Below are positions 1 through 6,360 of a stretch of 7,688 bases of DNA, one piece after another (the first letter of the stretch is position 1; every line of letters starts with the position of its first letter). The stretch comes from G020354785 sp964580815 (lineage in GTDB: Bacteria; Bacteroidota; Bacteroidia; Bacteroidales; UBA10428). The stretch covers positions 1-7,688 of the forward strand of contig CAZOLY010000164.1 in the NCBI GenBank assembly GCA_964580815.1, in the 5' to 3' direction. Below the pieces are notes generated by a model. That model was not told where the DNA came from and searched no databases. It saw nothing but the letters and a program-made list of their open reading frames with translations. The translations under genes and the position numbers were made by a program.

Positions 1-717
1 ATTATAAAAAACTCTATCGCAGGAATTCAGATAGGTTATCCTACGGATGATAAAATCCCATCCCTGGAATTAAAAAATACAGTTATTCAAAATGTATCAT
101 TTATTGGCATCTATGCTTTTCAGGCTAATGTCACCGCCTATAATTGTATTATTGCTGACAGCAAAGATTATACAATTGCCCTCTTAAAAGGAGGCAATTA
201 TAATTTCTACCATTGTACCATAAACAACCGCGGGCTAAGGTTTGAGACCAGGACTTCGGATCAGTCGGTAGCGATAACAAATGAAATAAACAATCCTGAG
301 ATCGATTCGACAGGTAAAAATATAATCTATGTTAAAAGAAAAGGAGATCTGGTGGCTGCCAACTTTATTAATTGTATCATTTACGGAAACAGGGAAAATG
401 AATTAATATTCAGGGATAATAACAAAAACCTGTTTAACTATAAATTTGACCATTGCCTGATTAAGGAAAATCCCGATTCGGTTGATTCGGAAGATCCCGG
501 GCATTTTAGCAGTATCATTTTTAATGAAGATCCTAATTTTATTAATGACTACTCACGCATAAATTACGACTTCCGGCTGGATACTTTATCACCTGCAAAG
601 GATGCCGGAAGCATGGAAATTATAGACAAATACCAGTTCCTGGAATTTGATTATGACGGAATCCCCAGAAATAATGATCAGGCCCCTGATATCGGGGCTT
701 TTGAGAGGACAGAATAA
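1..717 (+). CDS. Right-handed beta-helix repeat protein with C-terminal choice-of-anchor Q-like end (5' truncated by window)
   Basis: The reading frame is open from base 1 to the TAA at 715-717, giving 238 visible residues, so the true start lies upstream of the window. An internal GTG at 352 could be mistaken for a start, but the coding frame runs straight through it. The visible protein is made of short repeating strands rich in N, I, V and T, such as LKNTVIQNVSF, NVTAYNCIIADS and NFYHCTINN, which is the look of parallel beta-helix (pectate-lyase-like) coils. The last 45 or so residues carry the pattern LSPAKDAGS, then DYDGIPRNNDQAPDIGAFE, typical of the end of choice-of-anchor Q domain proteins. 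Such proteins are usually exported and often bind or cleave polysaccharide, but no catalytic residues can be assigned here. There is no type IX sorting domain after the DIGAFE motif. The next gene starts 28 bases downstream on the same strand, so the two may be cotranscribed. Confidence 0.8.
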   Translation: MIKNSIAGIQIGYPTDDKIPSLELKNTVIQNVSFIGIYAFQANVTAYNCIIADSKDYTIALLKGGNYNFYHCTINNRGLRFETRTSDQSVAITNEINNPEIDSTGKNIIYVKRKGDLVAANFINCIIYGNRENELIFRDNNKNLFNYKFDHCLIKENPDSVDSEDPGHFSSIIFNEDPNFINDYSRINYDFRLDTLSPAKDAGSMEIIDKYQFLEFDYDGIPRNNDQAPDIGAFERTE

Positions 718-745
718 ATATTTTTTGATTAATAAGAAGTTCTAA

Positions 746-1819
746 ATGGCAGTTATTAAAAATACTCCGGTCTTTATTATATTATTATCCATTCTATTAA
801 TTTATTGCAGTAATAACACATCCACACGCAAAGCTGTTTATAATCCCGGCAAAAGGGGAGAATTAAGAATAATGTTCTATAATGCGGAAAACTTCTTTGA
901 TATTTATAATGACAGCCTGACACATGATGATGAGTTTCTTCCTGACGGTCCTAAACACTGGAATTATAAGCGGTTTACTGATAAGCTAAATAATTTATAC
1001 AAGGTTATAATAGCCGTTGGTGGCTGGGAACCCCCTGAAATAATAGGATTATGCGAGATAGAAAACATCTCTGTTCTCAATAAACTTATTTATGATACAC
1101 CCCTTTCAAAATATGAATATGGGATTGTGCACAAGGATTCACCTGATACCAGAGGTATAGACGTTGCCCTGCTGTACCGCAAGGATAAAATTGATCTTCT
1201 GCAGGAGAGTTTCTTTAGCATCTCCTTTTCGTGGGACTCTCTGAAAAAGACAAGAGATATCCTTTACTTCAAAGGAAAGGTTCTTAAAAAAGATACCCTG
1301 CACATATTTATAAACCATTGGCCATCGAGATATGGCGGACAGCTTGAAACAGAACCATACAGAATTTATGCTTCCGCCATATTAAAAAATAAAGTCGATT
1401 CTGTTTTTAATATGGATAAAAAGCCAAAAATAATTATAGCAGGTGATTTTAATGATGAACCGGAAGATAAAAGTCTTGCTGAATATCTTTCAGCCATCAA
1501 TATTCTTGATAACACTTCGGACAAAATTGAATATGACAGATTATACAACCTCTCTTATTCTTTATTAAAGAATACAAAACTGGGATCTCACAAGTACAAA
1601 TCAGACTGGGAAGTATTTGATCAGTTTATTGTTTCGGGGACATTAATTGATTCGCGAAATATCAGAACATCACCTGATGATATTTATATTTTCGATGCTC
1701 CTTTCCTGCTTGAAAAGGACGAAATATATTCAGGCTACAGACCTTTCAGAACATATCGTGGTTACATATATGATGGTGGCTTTAGCGATCACCTGCCTGT
1801 ATACCTGGATTTGCACTGA
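746..1819 (+). CDS. Endonuclease/exonuclease/phosphatase family protein, putative lipoprotein
   Basis: This is a complete 357-residue protein of the EEP (DNase I-like, Mg2+-dependent phosphodiesterase) fold. Residues 5-20 form a hydrophobic signal segment ending in Cys21. The box reads LIYC, with an unusual Tyr before the Cys, so lipidation is likely but not certain. The family motifs appear in order: FYNAENFFD (N46, E48 region), GLCEIEN (E104, expected metal ligand), INHWPSRYGG (H191, expected catalytic His), AGDFNDEP (D234 and N236) and SDHLPVY near the C-terminus (D348-H349). All the expected active-site residues are therefore present and the enzyme should be active outside the cytoplasm. 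Its substrate (nucleic acid, phospholipid or sugar phosphate) cannot be read from the sequence. The ATG at 746 fits the signal peptide, with a weak purine run AAGAAG upstream. The gene follows the beta-helix gene by 28 bases and converges on the CCA enzyme gene with a 10-base gap. Confidence 0.88.
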   Translation: MAVIKNTPVFIILLSILLIYCSNNTSTRKAVYNPGKRGELRIMFYNAENFFDIYNDSLTHDDEFLPDGPKHWNYKRFTDKLNNLYKVIIAVGGWEPPEIIGLCEIENISVLNKLIYDTPLSKYEYGIVHKDSPDTRGIDVALLYRKDKIDLLQESFFSISFSWDSLKKTRDILYFKGKVLKKDTLHIFINHWPSRYGGQLETEPYRIYASAILKNKVDSVFNMDKKPKIIIAGDFNDEPEDKSLAEYLSAINILDNTSDKIEYDRLYNLSYSLLKNTKLGSHKYKSDWEVFDQFIVSGTLIDSRNIRTSPDDIYIFDAPFLLEKDEIYSGYRPFRTYRGYIYDGGFSDHLPVYLDLH

Positions 1820-1829
1820 CGTTTATTTT

Positions 1830-3254
1830 TTACTTTACAGGTTTTAATCCGATTTCTTTTGCTTTCCTAATCATAAACGAATAAGCTTCATCATAATTAT
1901 TCTTAATCTCCCCGTCCAGTATAGCATCCTTGATGGCATTCTTAATAATCCCTACATCCCTGCAGGGTTTAATATTAAAAGCTTCCATAATTATTTCGCC
2001 CGAAATTGGAGGCTGGAAATTTCTGACAGTATCTTTCTCTTCAATATCCTTAAGTTTTTTACGAACAAGCCTGAAATTCTTCAGGTACCTTTGAATCTTC
2101 TCTCCTATTTTTGATGTAATATCAGCTTCGCATAAAGTCATAAGATCATCAATATCATCCCCTGCATCGTACAGGAGTCGTCTTACTGCCGAGTCAGTGA
2201 CTTCTTCAAGAGCCAGCGAGATAGGCCGGTGGTGAAGGTTTACAATCTTCTGGACATACTTCATTTGCCATCCTGCGGGCAACCTTAACCTGCGGAATAT
2301 TTTTGAAATCATCCTCTCCCCAACAAGTTCGTGCCCGTGAAATGTCCACCCCTGCTCAGAATTATATCTTCTTGTGGAAGGTTTTCCTATATCATGCAAC
2401 AGGGCTGCCCAGCGCAACCACAAGTTATCAGTCTTCTTTGAGATATTATCAAGAACTTTCACAGAATGCAGAAAAATATCTTTATATGTCCGCCCCTCCT
2501 TAATATCCACACCTTTCATCGCAGAAAGCTCAGGTAGTATCAGTGTGAGTATGCCGGTCTCTTCCAATAAAATAAAAGCCTTATATGGATTTGAGGAAAG
2601 AATTATTTTATTCAGTTCGTCAGTAATTCTTTCCTGTGAAATAATGTTTATCCTAAACCTGTTTTTATATATAGCGTCCAAAGATCTCTTTTCAATGTTG
2701 AAATTCAGTTGTGATGCGAGCCTTATGGCCCTCAATATTCTCAGGGGGTCGTCTGAATATGTTTTGTCAGGATCCAGGGGAGTACGAATTATCTTATTAT
2801 TCAAATCAGATAATCCTCCGAAGGGATCAACCAGCATACCATAATTATCTTTATTTAAAGATAATGCCATCGCGTTGACCGTAAAATCACGCCTTTTCTG
2901 ATCATCTTCGATAGTTCCGTCTTCGACGACAGGTTTGTGTGAATTGCTTCTGTACGATTCTTTACGAGCCCCGACAAACTCAATCTCATAATTTCCGTAC
3001 CTGAGCATTGCAGTACCAAAATTTTTAAATACACTTACCTTCGTACTTTTTCCTATGCCAGCAGCTACTTCCTTCGCGAGATCAATACCGCTGCCCTGCA
3101 CAACAATATCTATATCCTTTGATTCCCTCTTAAGCAAACAATCACGCACATACCCGCCAATAACAAAACAATCCTGCTCTTTTTTTGTTATTATCTCAGA
3201 TATAATCTTAAAAATAGGATTAACCAGACACGTATTCATATTCAGATATGCCAT
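1830..3254 (-). CDS. CCA tRNA nucleotidyltransferase / poly(A) polymerase family protein with HD domain
   Basis: The enzyme belongs to the class II nucleotidyltransferases that add or repair the 3' CCA of tRNA. Numbering is from the ATG at 3254 (474 residues). The head domain has GGYVRD (33-38), the catalytic DID pair D47/D49, a third acidic position at E92, RRDFTVNA (121-128) and DDPLRILRAIRLA (168-180). A C-terminal HD phosphohydrolase domain follows, with H263, the HD pair H287-D288 in LLHDIGKP, and H306/H308 in FHGHE. The HD domain suggests an added phosphatase or 2',3'-cyclic phosphodiesterase activity, by analogy with known CCA enzymes. The frame extends to a TTG at 3275, but that codon falls inside a good -7 promoter box, so ATG 3254 or ATG 3239 is preferred. 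An A-adding or poly(A) polymerase role cannot be excluded from sequence alone. It is transcribed divergently from the thioredoxin gene. Confidence 0.92.
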   Translation of the reverse strand: MAYLNMNTCLVNPIFKIISEIITKKEQDCFVIGGYVRDCLLKRESKDIDIVVQGSGIDLAKEVAAGIGKSTKVSVFKNFGTAMLRYGNYEIEFVGARKESYRSNSHKPVVEDGTIEDDQKRRDFTVNAMALSLNKDNYGMLVDPFGGLSDLNNKIIRTPLDPDKTYSDDPLRILRAIRLASQLNFNIEKRSLDAIYKNRFRINIISQERITDELNKIILSSNPYKAFILLEETGILTLILPELSAMKGVDIKEGRTYKDIFLHSVKVLDNISKKTDNLWLRWAALLHDIGKPSTRRYNSEQGWTFHGHELVGERMISKIFRRLRLPAGWQMKYVQKIVNLHHRPISLALEEVTDSAVRRLLYDAGDDIDDLMTLCEADITSKIGEKIQRYLKNFRLVRKKLKDIEEKDTVRNFQPPISGEIIMEAFNIKPCRDVGIIKNAIKDAILDGEIKNNYDEAYSFMIRKAKEIGLKPVK

Positions 3255-3272
3255 TTTGTATGATTCATCTGA

Positions 3273-3280
3273 CAAAATTA
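3273..3280 (-). promoter_or_regulatory. Candidate Bacteroidetes -7 promoter box for the CCA enzyme gene
   Basis: On the minus strand these bases read TAATTTTG, a full match to the Bacteroidetes sigma-ABfr -7 consensus TAnnTTTG. No clear TTTG -33 element lies 19-21 bases further upstream, so only half of the promoter is supported. A transcript starting a few bases downstream, near 3266, would give a leader of about a dozen bases before the ATG at 3254. It would exclude the upstream TTG at 3275 as the start codon. The surrounding DNA is very AT-rich, so a chance match is possible. Confidence 0.4.
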
Positions 3281-3386
3281 CAATTATTTGTATTTTTATT
3301 ATAACTTACTTTTATATATCAACATGGCATGCTGTTTGAGATTAAAAATACTCATTTACTTAATATTTAACTAAACATAACAGAAA

Positions 3387-3743
3387 ATGATTGAACACTT
3401 AACAAATGAAACATTTAAGCAAAAAGTTTTTAATTATGATGAAAACAAAGAGTGGAAGTTTGAAGGACATAAGCCTTGCCTTATAGATTTCTATGCTGAC
3501 TGGTGCGGGCCATGTAAGATGGTAGCTCCCGTCCTTGAAGAGCTGGCTGATGAATATAATGATAAAATTGATATCTATAAAGTAGATACCGAACAGGAAA
3601 GAGAACTCGCCGGCATGTTTGGAATACAAAGCATTCCCTCCCTTTTATTTGTGCCCAAAGAAGGACAGCCCCAGATGGCAATGGGTGCCTTACCCAAGGA
3701 AACCTTTAAAAAGGCATTCAAGGAAGTGCTGAAAGTGGAATGA
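3387..3743 (+). CDS. trxA: Thioredoxin
   Basis: This is a complete 118-residue single-domain cytoplasmic thioredoxin with no signal peptide. The active site WCGPCK is at residues 39-44, with Cys40 and Cys43 as the redox pair. It is preceded by LIDFYADW, and the conserved cis-proline is P84 in IQSIPSLLF. Length and motif spacing match the thioredoxin family, although the N-terminal part before the active site is about ten residues longer than in E. coli TrxA. An extra Cys31 lies just before the central strand. The protein should act as a general disulfide reductase with thioredoxin reductase. It stands alone: the CCA enzyme gene is divergent, and the thiamin operon downstream has its own promoter box and riboswitch. 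No regulatory link to the thiamin genes is evident. The assignment as thioredoxin is firm; the symbol trxA is a family-level guess. Confidence 0.93.
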   Translation: MIEHLTNETFKQKVFNYDENKEWKFEGHKPCLIDFYADWCGPCKMVAPVLEELADEYNDKIDIYKVDTEQERELAGMFGIQSIPSLLFVPKEGQPQMAMGALPKETFKKAFKEVLKVE

Positions 3744-3783
3744 TAAATATTTCATAATATACAAGAAAAAGAAAAATCTGTTG

Positions 3784-3791
3784 TAAATTTG
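3784..3791 (+). promoter_or_regulatory. Candidate -7 promoter box for the thiamin operon
   Basis: TAAATTTG matches the Bacteroidetes -7 consensus TAnnTTTG in every fixed position. It sits about 15 bases before the first conserved riboswitch bases, so a transcript starting a few bases downstream would begin at or just before the aptamer. That is the expected spacing. No TTTG -33 element is seen 19-21 bases upstream, where the DNA is A-rich. Confidence 0.5.
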
Positions 3792-3798
3792 TATTACT

Positions 3799-3880
3799 AA
3801 TGCTCAGGGGTGCCTTATTATAACGGGCTGAGATCATACCCTTTGTACCTGATCCGGATAATGCCGGCGAAGGAAGTTTT
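3799..3880 (+). promoter_or_regulatory. TPP riboswitch (THI box)
   Basis: The segment carries the conserved TPP aptamer elements in order and spacing: AGGGGTGCC (3806-3814), GGCTGAGAT with the CTGAGA pyrimidine-binding loop (3828-3833), ATACCC (3836-3841), ACCTGATC (3847-3854), the CCGG-ATAATG-CCGG helper stem (about 3854-3868) and GCGAAGGAAG. Pairings can be drawn by hand: GGGGT with ATACCC for P2, CC-TTA with TAA-GG for P3, and CCT (3848-3850) with AGG (3871-3873) for P4. The closing P1 helix is weak, so the outer ends are approximate. The aptamer binds thiamin pyrophosphate and should shut down the downstream genes. No intrinsic terminator with a T-run follows it, so control of translation initiation at thiC is the more likely mode (inference). 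It lies directly upstream of thiC, as expected. Confidence 0.95.
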
Positions 3881-3908
3881 AAAGACATCCCTCTCAAAAT
3901 TCAGGACC

Positions 3909-3941
3909 ATGATGGTTTATGTAAATAACCAGGATACATGA
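3909..3941 (+). CDS. Possible 10-codon leader ORF overlapping the thiC start
   Basis: An ATG at 3909 (with a second ATG next to it at 3912) opens a frame MMVYVNNQDT that stops at TGA 3939-3941. The stop overlaps the thiC ATG at 3938 in the four bases ATGA. An AGGA lies two bases before the first ATG. The arrangement would allow translational coupling between the leader peptide and thiC. The ORF is very short, its ribosome-binding spacing is tight, and Bacteroidota rely little on Shine-Dalgarno pairing, so it may be chance. Confidence 0.2.
   Translation: MMVYVNNQDT
3913..3931 (+). promoter_or_regulatory. Candidate hairpin in the thiC leader
   Basis: TGGTT(t)AT pairs with ATAACCA around a GTAA loop, giving seven base pairs with one bulged T. 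The hairpin ends seven bases before the thiC ATG. It could be part of the riboswitch expression platform, as an initiation-region structure that competes with another fold. ATGGT at 3912-3916 can instead pair with ACCAT at 3906-3910, and ATGGTTT at 3912-3918 with AAACCAT at 3943-3949, just inside thiC. The structure was assigned by eye only. Confidence 0.3.
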
Positions 3942-5725
3942 AAAACCATAAATTAAGAAAAATGAAAAATCATATGATAATAAATTCCCTTATTACAAAG
4001 GGGCCTATTCCCGGATCGAAAAAAGTATACTTACGGGGCATGATTCATGATATAAAAGTTGCTATGAGACAAATTGACCTGTCTCAAACAACCAGCAGGA
4101 ATGGCAAGGTTGAAAAGAATGCGCCTGTGCTGGTTTATGATACTTCCGGCCCCTTTACAGATCCGGGTATAAAGATTGATGTTAACATTGGACTTCCGAC
4201 AGTACGAAAAAAATGGATCATTGACAGGGGAGATATCGAAGAACAAAAAGCAGTGACTTCCCGATACAGCAGAGAAAGATTGGAAAATAAGAATCTCGAT
4301 GACCTGCGATTTAAATATGCACAAAGAAGACCTCTAAGAGCAGCACCTGGTAAGCAGGTAACACAGTTGTATTATGCCAGGCAGGGAATTATTACCCCTG
4401 AAATGGAATATGCAGCAATAAGGGAAAACCAGCTAATGGATGGGTATATAACCCCGGAATTTGTAATGCAGGAGGTTGCTGCCGGACGGGCAATAATTCC
4501 TGCAAATATAAACCACCCCGAGAACGAACCAATGATTATAGGGCGTAAGTTTCTGGTTAAAATAAATGCAAACATTGGTAATTCCCCTACAACATCAAGC
4601 ATTCCTGAAGAGGTTGAAAAAGCAGTATGGGCATTCAGGTGGGGCGCCGATACAATAATGGACCTTTCAACAGGGGACAATATTCATGAAATACGTGAGT
4701 GGATACTAAGAAATTCAGCCGTTCCTGTGGGTACCGTGCCTCTTTACCAGGCTCTTGAAAAAGTAAATGGGAGGGTTGAAGATTTGTCCTGGCAAGTATT
4801 TAAAGACACCCTTATCGAGCAGGCGGAACAAGGAGTTGATTTCTTTACTATTCATGCCGGACTGCTGTGGAGGCATATTCCGCTTACTGTTAAAAGAACT
4901 ACAGGTATAGTATCAAGAGGTGGTTCTATTATGGCTAAGTGGTGCCTTATACATCATAAAGAGAATTTCCTGTATACATATTTTGATGAAATATGTGATG
5001 TGCTGGCAGCATATGATGTCGGCGTTTCACTGGGAGACGGACTGAGGCCCGGTTCTATTGCCGATGCGAATGATAAAGCCCAGTTTGCAGAGCTTAATGT
5101 ACTCGGCGAACTGACAAAAACAGCATGGGACAAAAATGTACAGGTCATGATCGAGGGACCCGGACATGTACCTATGGACAAAATAAAAGAGAATGTGGAT
5201 TTGCAGTTGTCAGCTTGCATGGAAGCACCATTCTATACCCTGGGACCTTTAACCACAGATATTGCACCCGGTTATGATCATATTACTTCTGCGATTGGCG
5301 GAGCCATGATAGCCTGGCACGGGGCAGCAATGTTATGTTATGTCACTCCGAAAGAACATCTGGGGTTGCCAAATAAAGAAGATGTAAAAACAGGAGTTAT
5401 CACCTATAAGCTTGCAGCCCATGCCGCTGACCTTGCAAAAGGGCATCCCGGTGCACAGATAAGGGATAATGCAATGAGTAAGGCAAGGTTCGAATTCAGG
5501 TGGAAAGACCAGTTTCATCTTGCCCTTGACCCTGAATGTGCACTTGCGTTTCATGATGAAACACTCCCCGATGAAGGAAGCAAGCTGTCACACTTTTGCT
5601 CAATGTGCGGAGAACACTATTGCGCCATGAAAACAACCCATGATGTCAAAGAGTACTCCGAAAAACTTGAAAAGAAATCAAAGGAATTTAAACAGGCAGG
5701 AGGAGAAATTTATATCAAATCTTAG
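3938..5725 (+). CDS. thiC: Phosphomethylpyrimidine synthase ThiC
   Basis: ThiC is the radical-SAM enzyme that rearranges aminoimidazole ribotide into HMP phosphate, the pyrimidine half of thiamin. The frame gives 595 residues. Recognisable ThiC blocks are VYDTSGPFTDP, GNSPTTSSIPEEVEKAVWA, DTIMDLSTG, FFTIHAGLL, VSRGGSIMAKWC, SLGDGLRPGS and MIEGPGHVPMDKI. The C-terminus carries the [4Fe-4S]-binding CX2CX4C motif at C554, C557 and C562 (CSMCGEHYC). The start is uncertain: ATGs occur at 3938, 3962 and 3974 (residues 1, 9 and 13), and family similarity begins only around residue 17. The first 13 codons hold a near-direct repeat, ATGAAAAACCATA then ATGAAAAATCATA, 24 bases apart. The gene is first in the riboswitch-controlled operon and ends 5 bases before the next gene. 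Confidence 0.97.
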   Translation: MKNHKLRKMKNHMIINSLITKGPIPGSKKVYLRGMIHDIKVAMRQIDLSQTTSRNGKVEKNAPVLVYDTSGPFTDPGIKIDVNIGLPTVRKKWIIDRGDIEEQKAVTSRYSRERLENKNLDDLRFKYAQRRPLRAAPGKQVTQLYYARQGIITPEMEYAAIRENQLMDGYITPEFVMQEVAAGRAIIPANINHPENEPMIIGRKFLVKINANIGNSPTTSSIPEEVEKAVWAFRWGADTIMDLSTGDNIHEIREWILRNSAVPVGTVPLYQALEKVNGRVEDLSWQVFKDTLIEQAEQGVDFFTIHAGLLWRHIPLTVKRTTGIVSRGGSIMAKWCLIHHKENFLYTYFDEICDVLAAYDVGVSLGDGLRPGSIADANDKAQFAELNVLGELTKTAWDKNVQVMIEGPGHVPMDKIKENVDLQLSACMEAPFYTLGPLTTDIAPGYDHITSAIGGAMIAWHGAAMLCYVTPKEHLGLPNKEDVKTGVITYKLAAHAADLAKGHPGAQIRDNAMSKARFEFRWKDQFHLALDPECALAFHDETLPDEGSKLSHFCSMCGEHYCAMKTTHDVKEYSEKLEKKSKEFKQAGGEIYIKS

Positions 5726-5730
5726 CTGAT

Positions 5731-6360
5731 ATGGAACTCATGATAATTTCAAATCCACAGAATTTTAGTGACGAGCATGAATTGTTAAACGGACTTTTTG
5801 AATCCGGACTGGAATACCTGCATATACGTAAGCCCGGATACTCAATTAAAGACATTACAAAATATATTGAACTAATTCCTGAAAAATATCATAGGAACCT
5901 TATCATCCATAAATATATTGAACTATATGCAGATTATAACCTTAAAGGTATACACTTTACCAAAGAAAACAGGCATCTGCTTTATGAATTTGAAGAAATA
6001 AATATTCAAAAGAGCATGTCAACGCACAGCTTAAGCGAATTATTGAACTTAAAGAGTATCGATTATGTATTTCTTAGCCCCATATTTGACAGTATTTCTA
6101 AACATGGTTATAAAAAAATGTTCACTTCCGAAGAATTAAATGGCTTTTTTAAAAAAAATACACTTGCTACTAAAGTATTAGCTCTTGGCGGAGTGACAGA
6201 TAAAAATATTGAAAATGCCTTGTCAATGGGCTTTGACGGAGTGGCAGTAATGGAAGCATTATGGAATAATTATTTTAATGAAAAGAATATTGATAGAACA
6301 ATAAATTATTTTATTGAATTAAAAAGGAAATGTCAGCAGTTCGTCCGTACGTCCTCGTAA
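5731..6360 (+). CDS. Thiamine phosphate synthase / TenI-family protein
   Basis: This 209-residue (beta/alpha)8 protein belongs to the ThiE/TenI family. Visible motifs are LHIRKP (30-35), GIHFT (73-77), STHS (96-99), DYVFLSPIFDSISKHGY (110-126), ALGGV (150-154) and GFDGVAVM near the phosphate-binding end. ThiE joins HMP-PP to thiazole phosphate to make thiamin phosphate, while TenI is a thiazole tautomerase. The usual ThiE Mg2+ motifs are altered: the NDR position reads H60-K61-Y62, and the GQxD position reads TKEN (77-80). From memory, the TenI catalytic His of the GHVFET motif is also absent, with SPIFDS in its place. The protein resembles a Bacteroidota-specific branch usually labelled thiamine phosphate synthase. 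The operon setting supports a thiamin role, but which reaction it performs is open. It starts 5 bases after thiC and overlaps thiD by 31 bases. Confidence 0.8.
   Translation: MELMIISNPQNFSDEHELLNGLFESGLEYLHIRKPGYSIKDITKYIELIPEKYHRNLIIHKYIELYADYNLKGIHFTKENRHLLYEFEEINIQKSMSTHSLSELLNLKSIDYVFLSPIFDSISKHGYKKMFTSEELNGFFKKNTLATKVLALGGVTDKNIENALSMGFDGVAVMEALWNNYFNEKNIDRTINYFIELKRKCQQFVRTSS

Noticed and set aside
352..717. A separate small gene starting at GTG 352
   Set aside because: The same frame is open without a stop back to base 1 and continues the beta-helix pattern, so this is the interior of a larger truncated gene.
1820..1840. T-rich stretch after the EEP gene as a terminator
   Set aside because: No GC-rich stem precedes it in the right position and it lies at the end of the convergent CCA enzyme gene.
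2374..2844. Long open frame on the plus strand within the CCA enzyme gene
   Set aside because: It is antisense to the head and middle domains of a well-conserved gene and shows no recognisable motif; it is a shadow of that gene's codon use.
3321..3336. Palindrome-like stretch around GCATGC in the divergent spacer (possible operator)
   Set aside because: Only the six-base core is a true palindrome; the AACA and TGTT flanks are not centred on it, so there is no good operator.
3055..3339. Plus-strand open frame running out of the CCA enzyme gene towards the thioredoxin gene
   Set aside because: Most of it is antisense to the N-terminus of the CCA enzyme, and the remainder is translated AT-rich promoter DNA.
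3335..3368. Possible thioredoxin promoter: TTTG at 3335-3338 with TAATATTT at 3361-3368
   Set aside because: The -7 box misses two fixed positions of TAnnTTTG and the spacing is 22 bases, so the match is too weak to annotate, though the position relative to the ATG at 3387 is plausible.
3747..3760. Perfect inverted repeat ATATT-TCAT-AATAT after the thioredoxin gene
   Set aside because: The stem is five A-T pairs with no following T-run, so it is unlikely to act as a terminator and is expected by chance in such AT-rich DNA.
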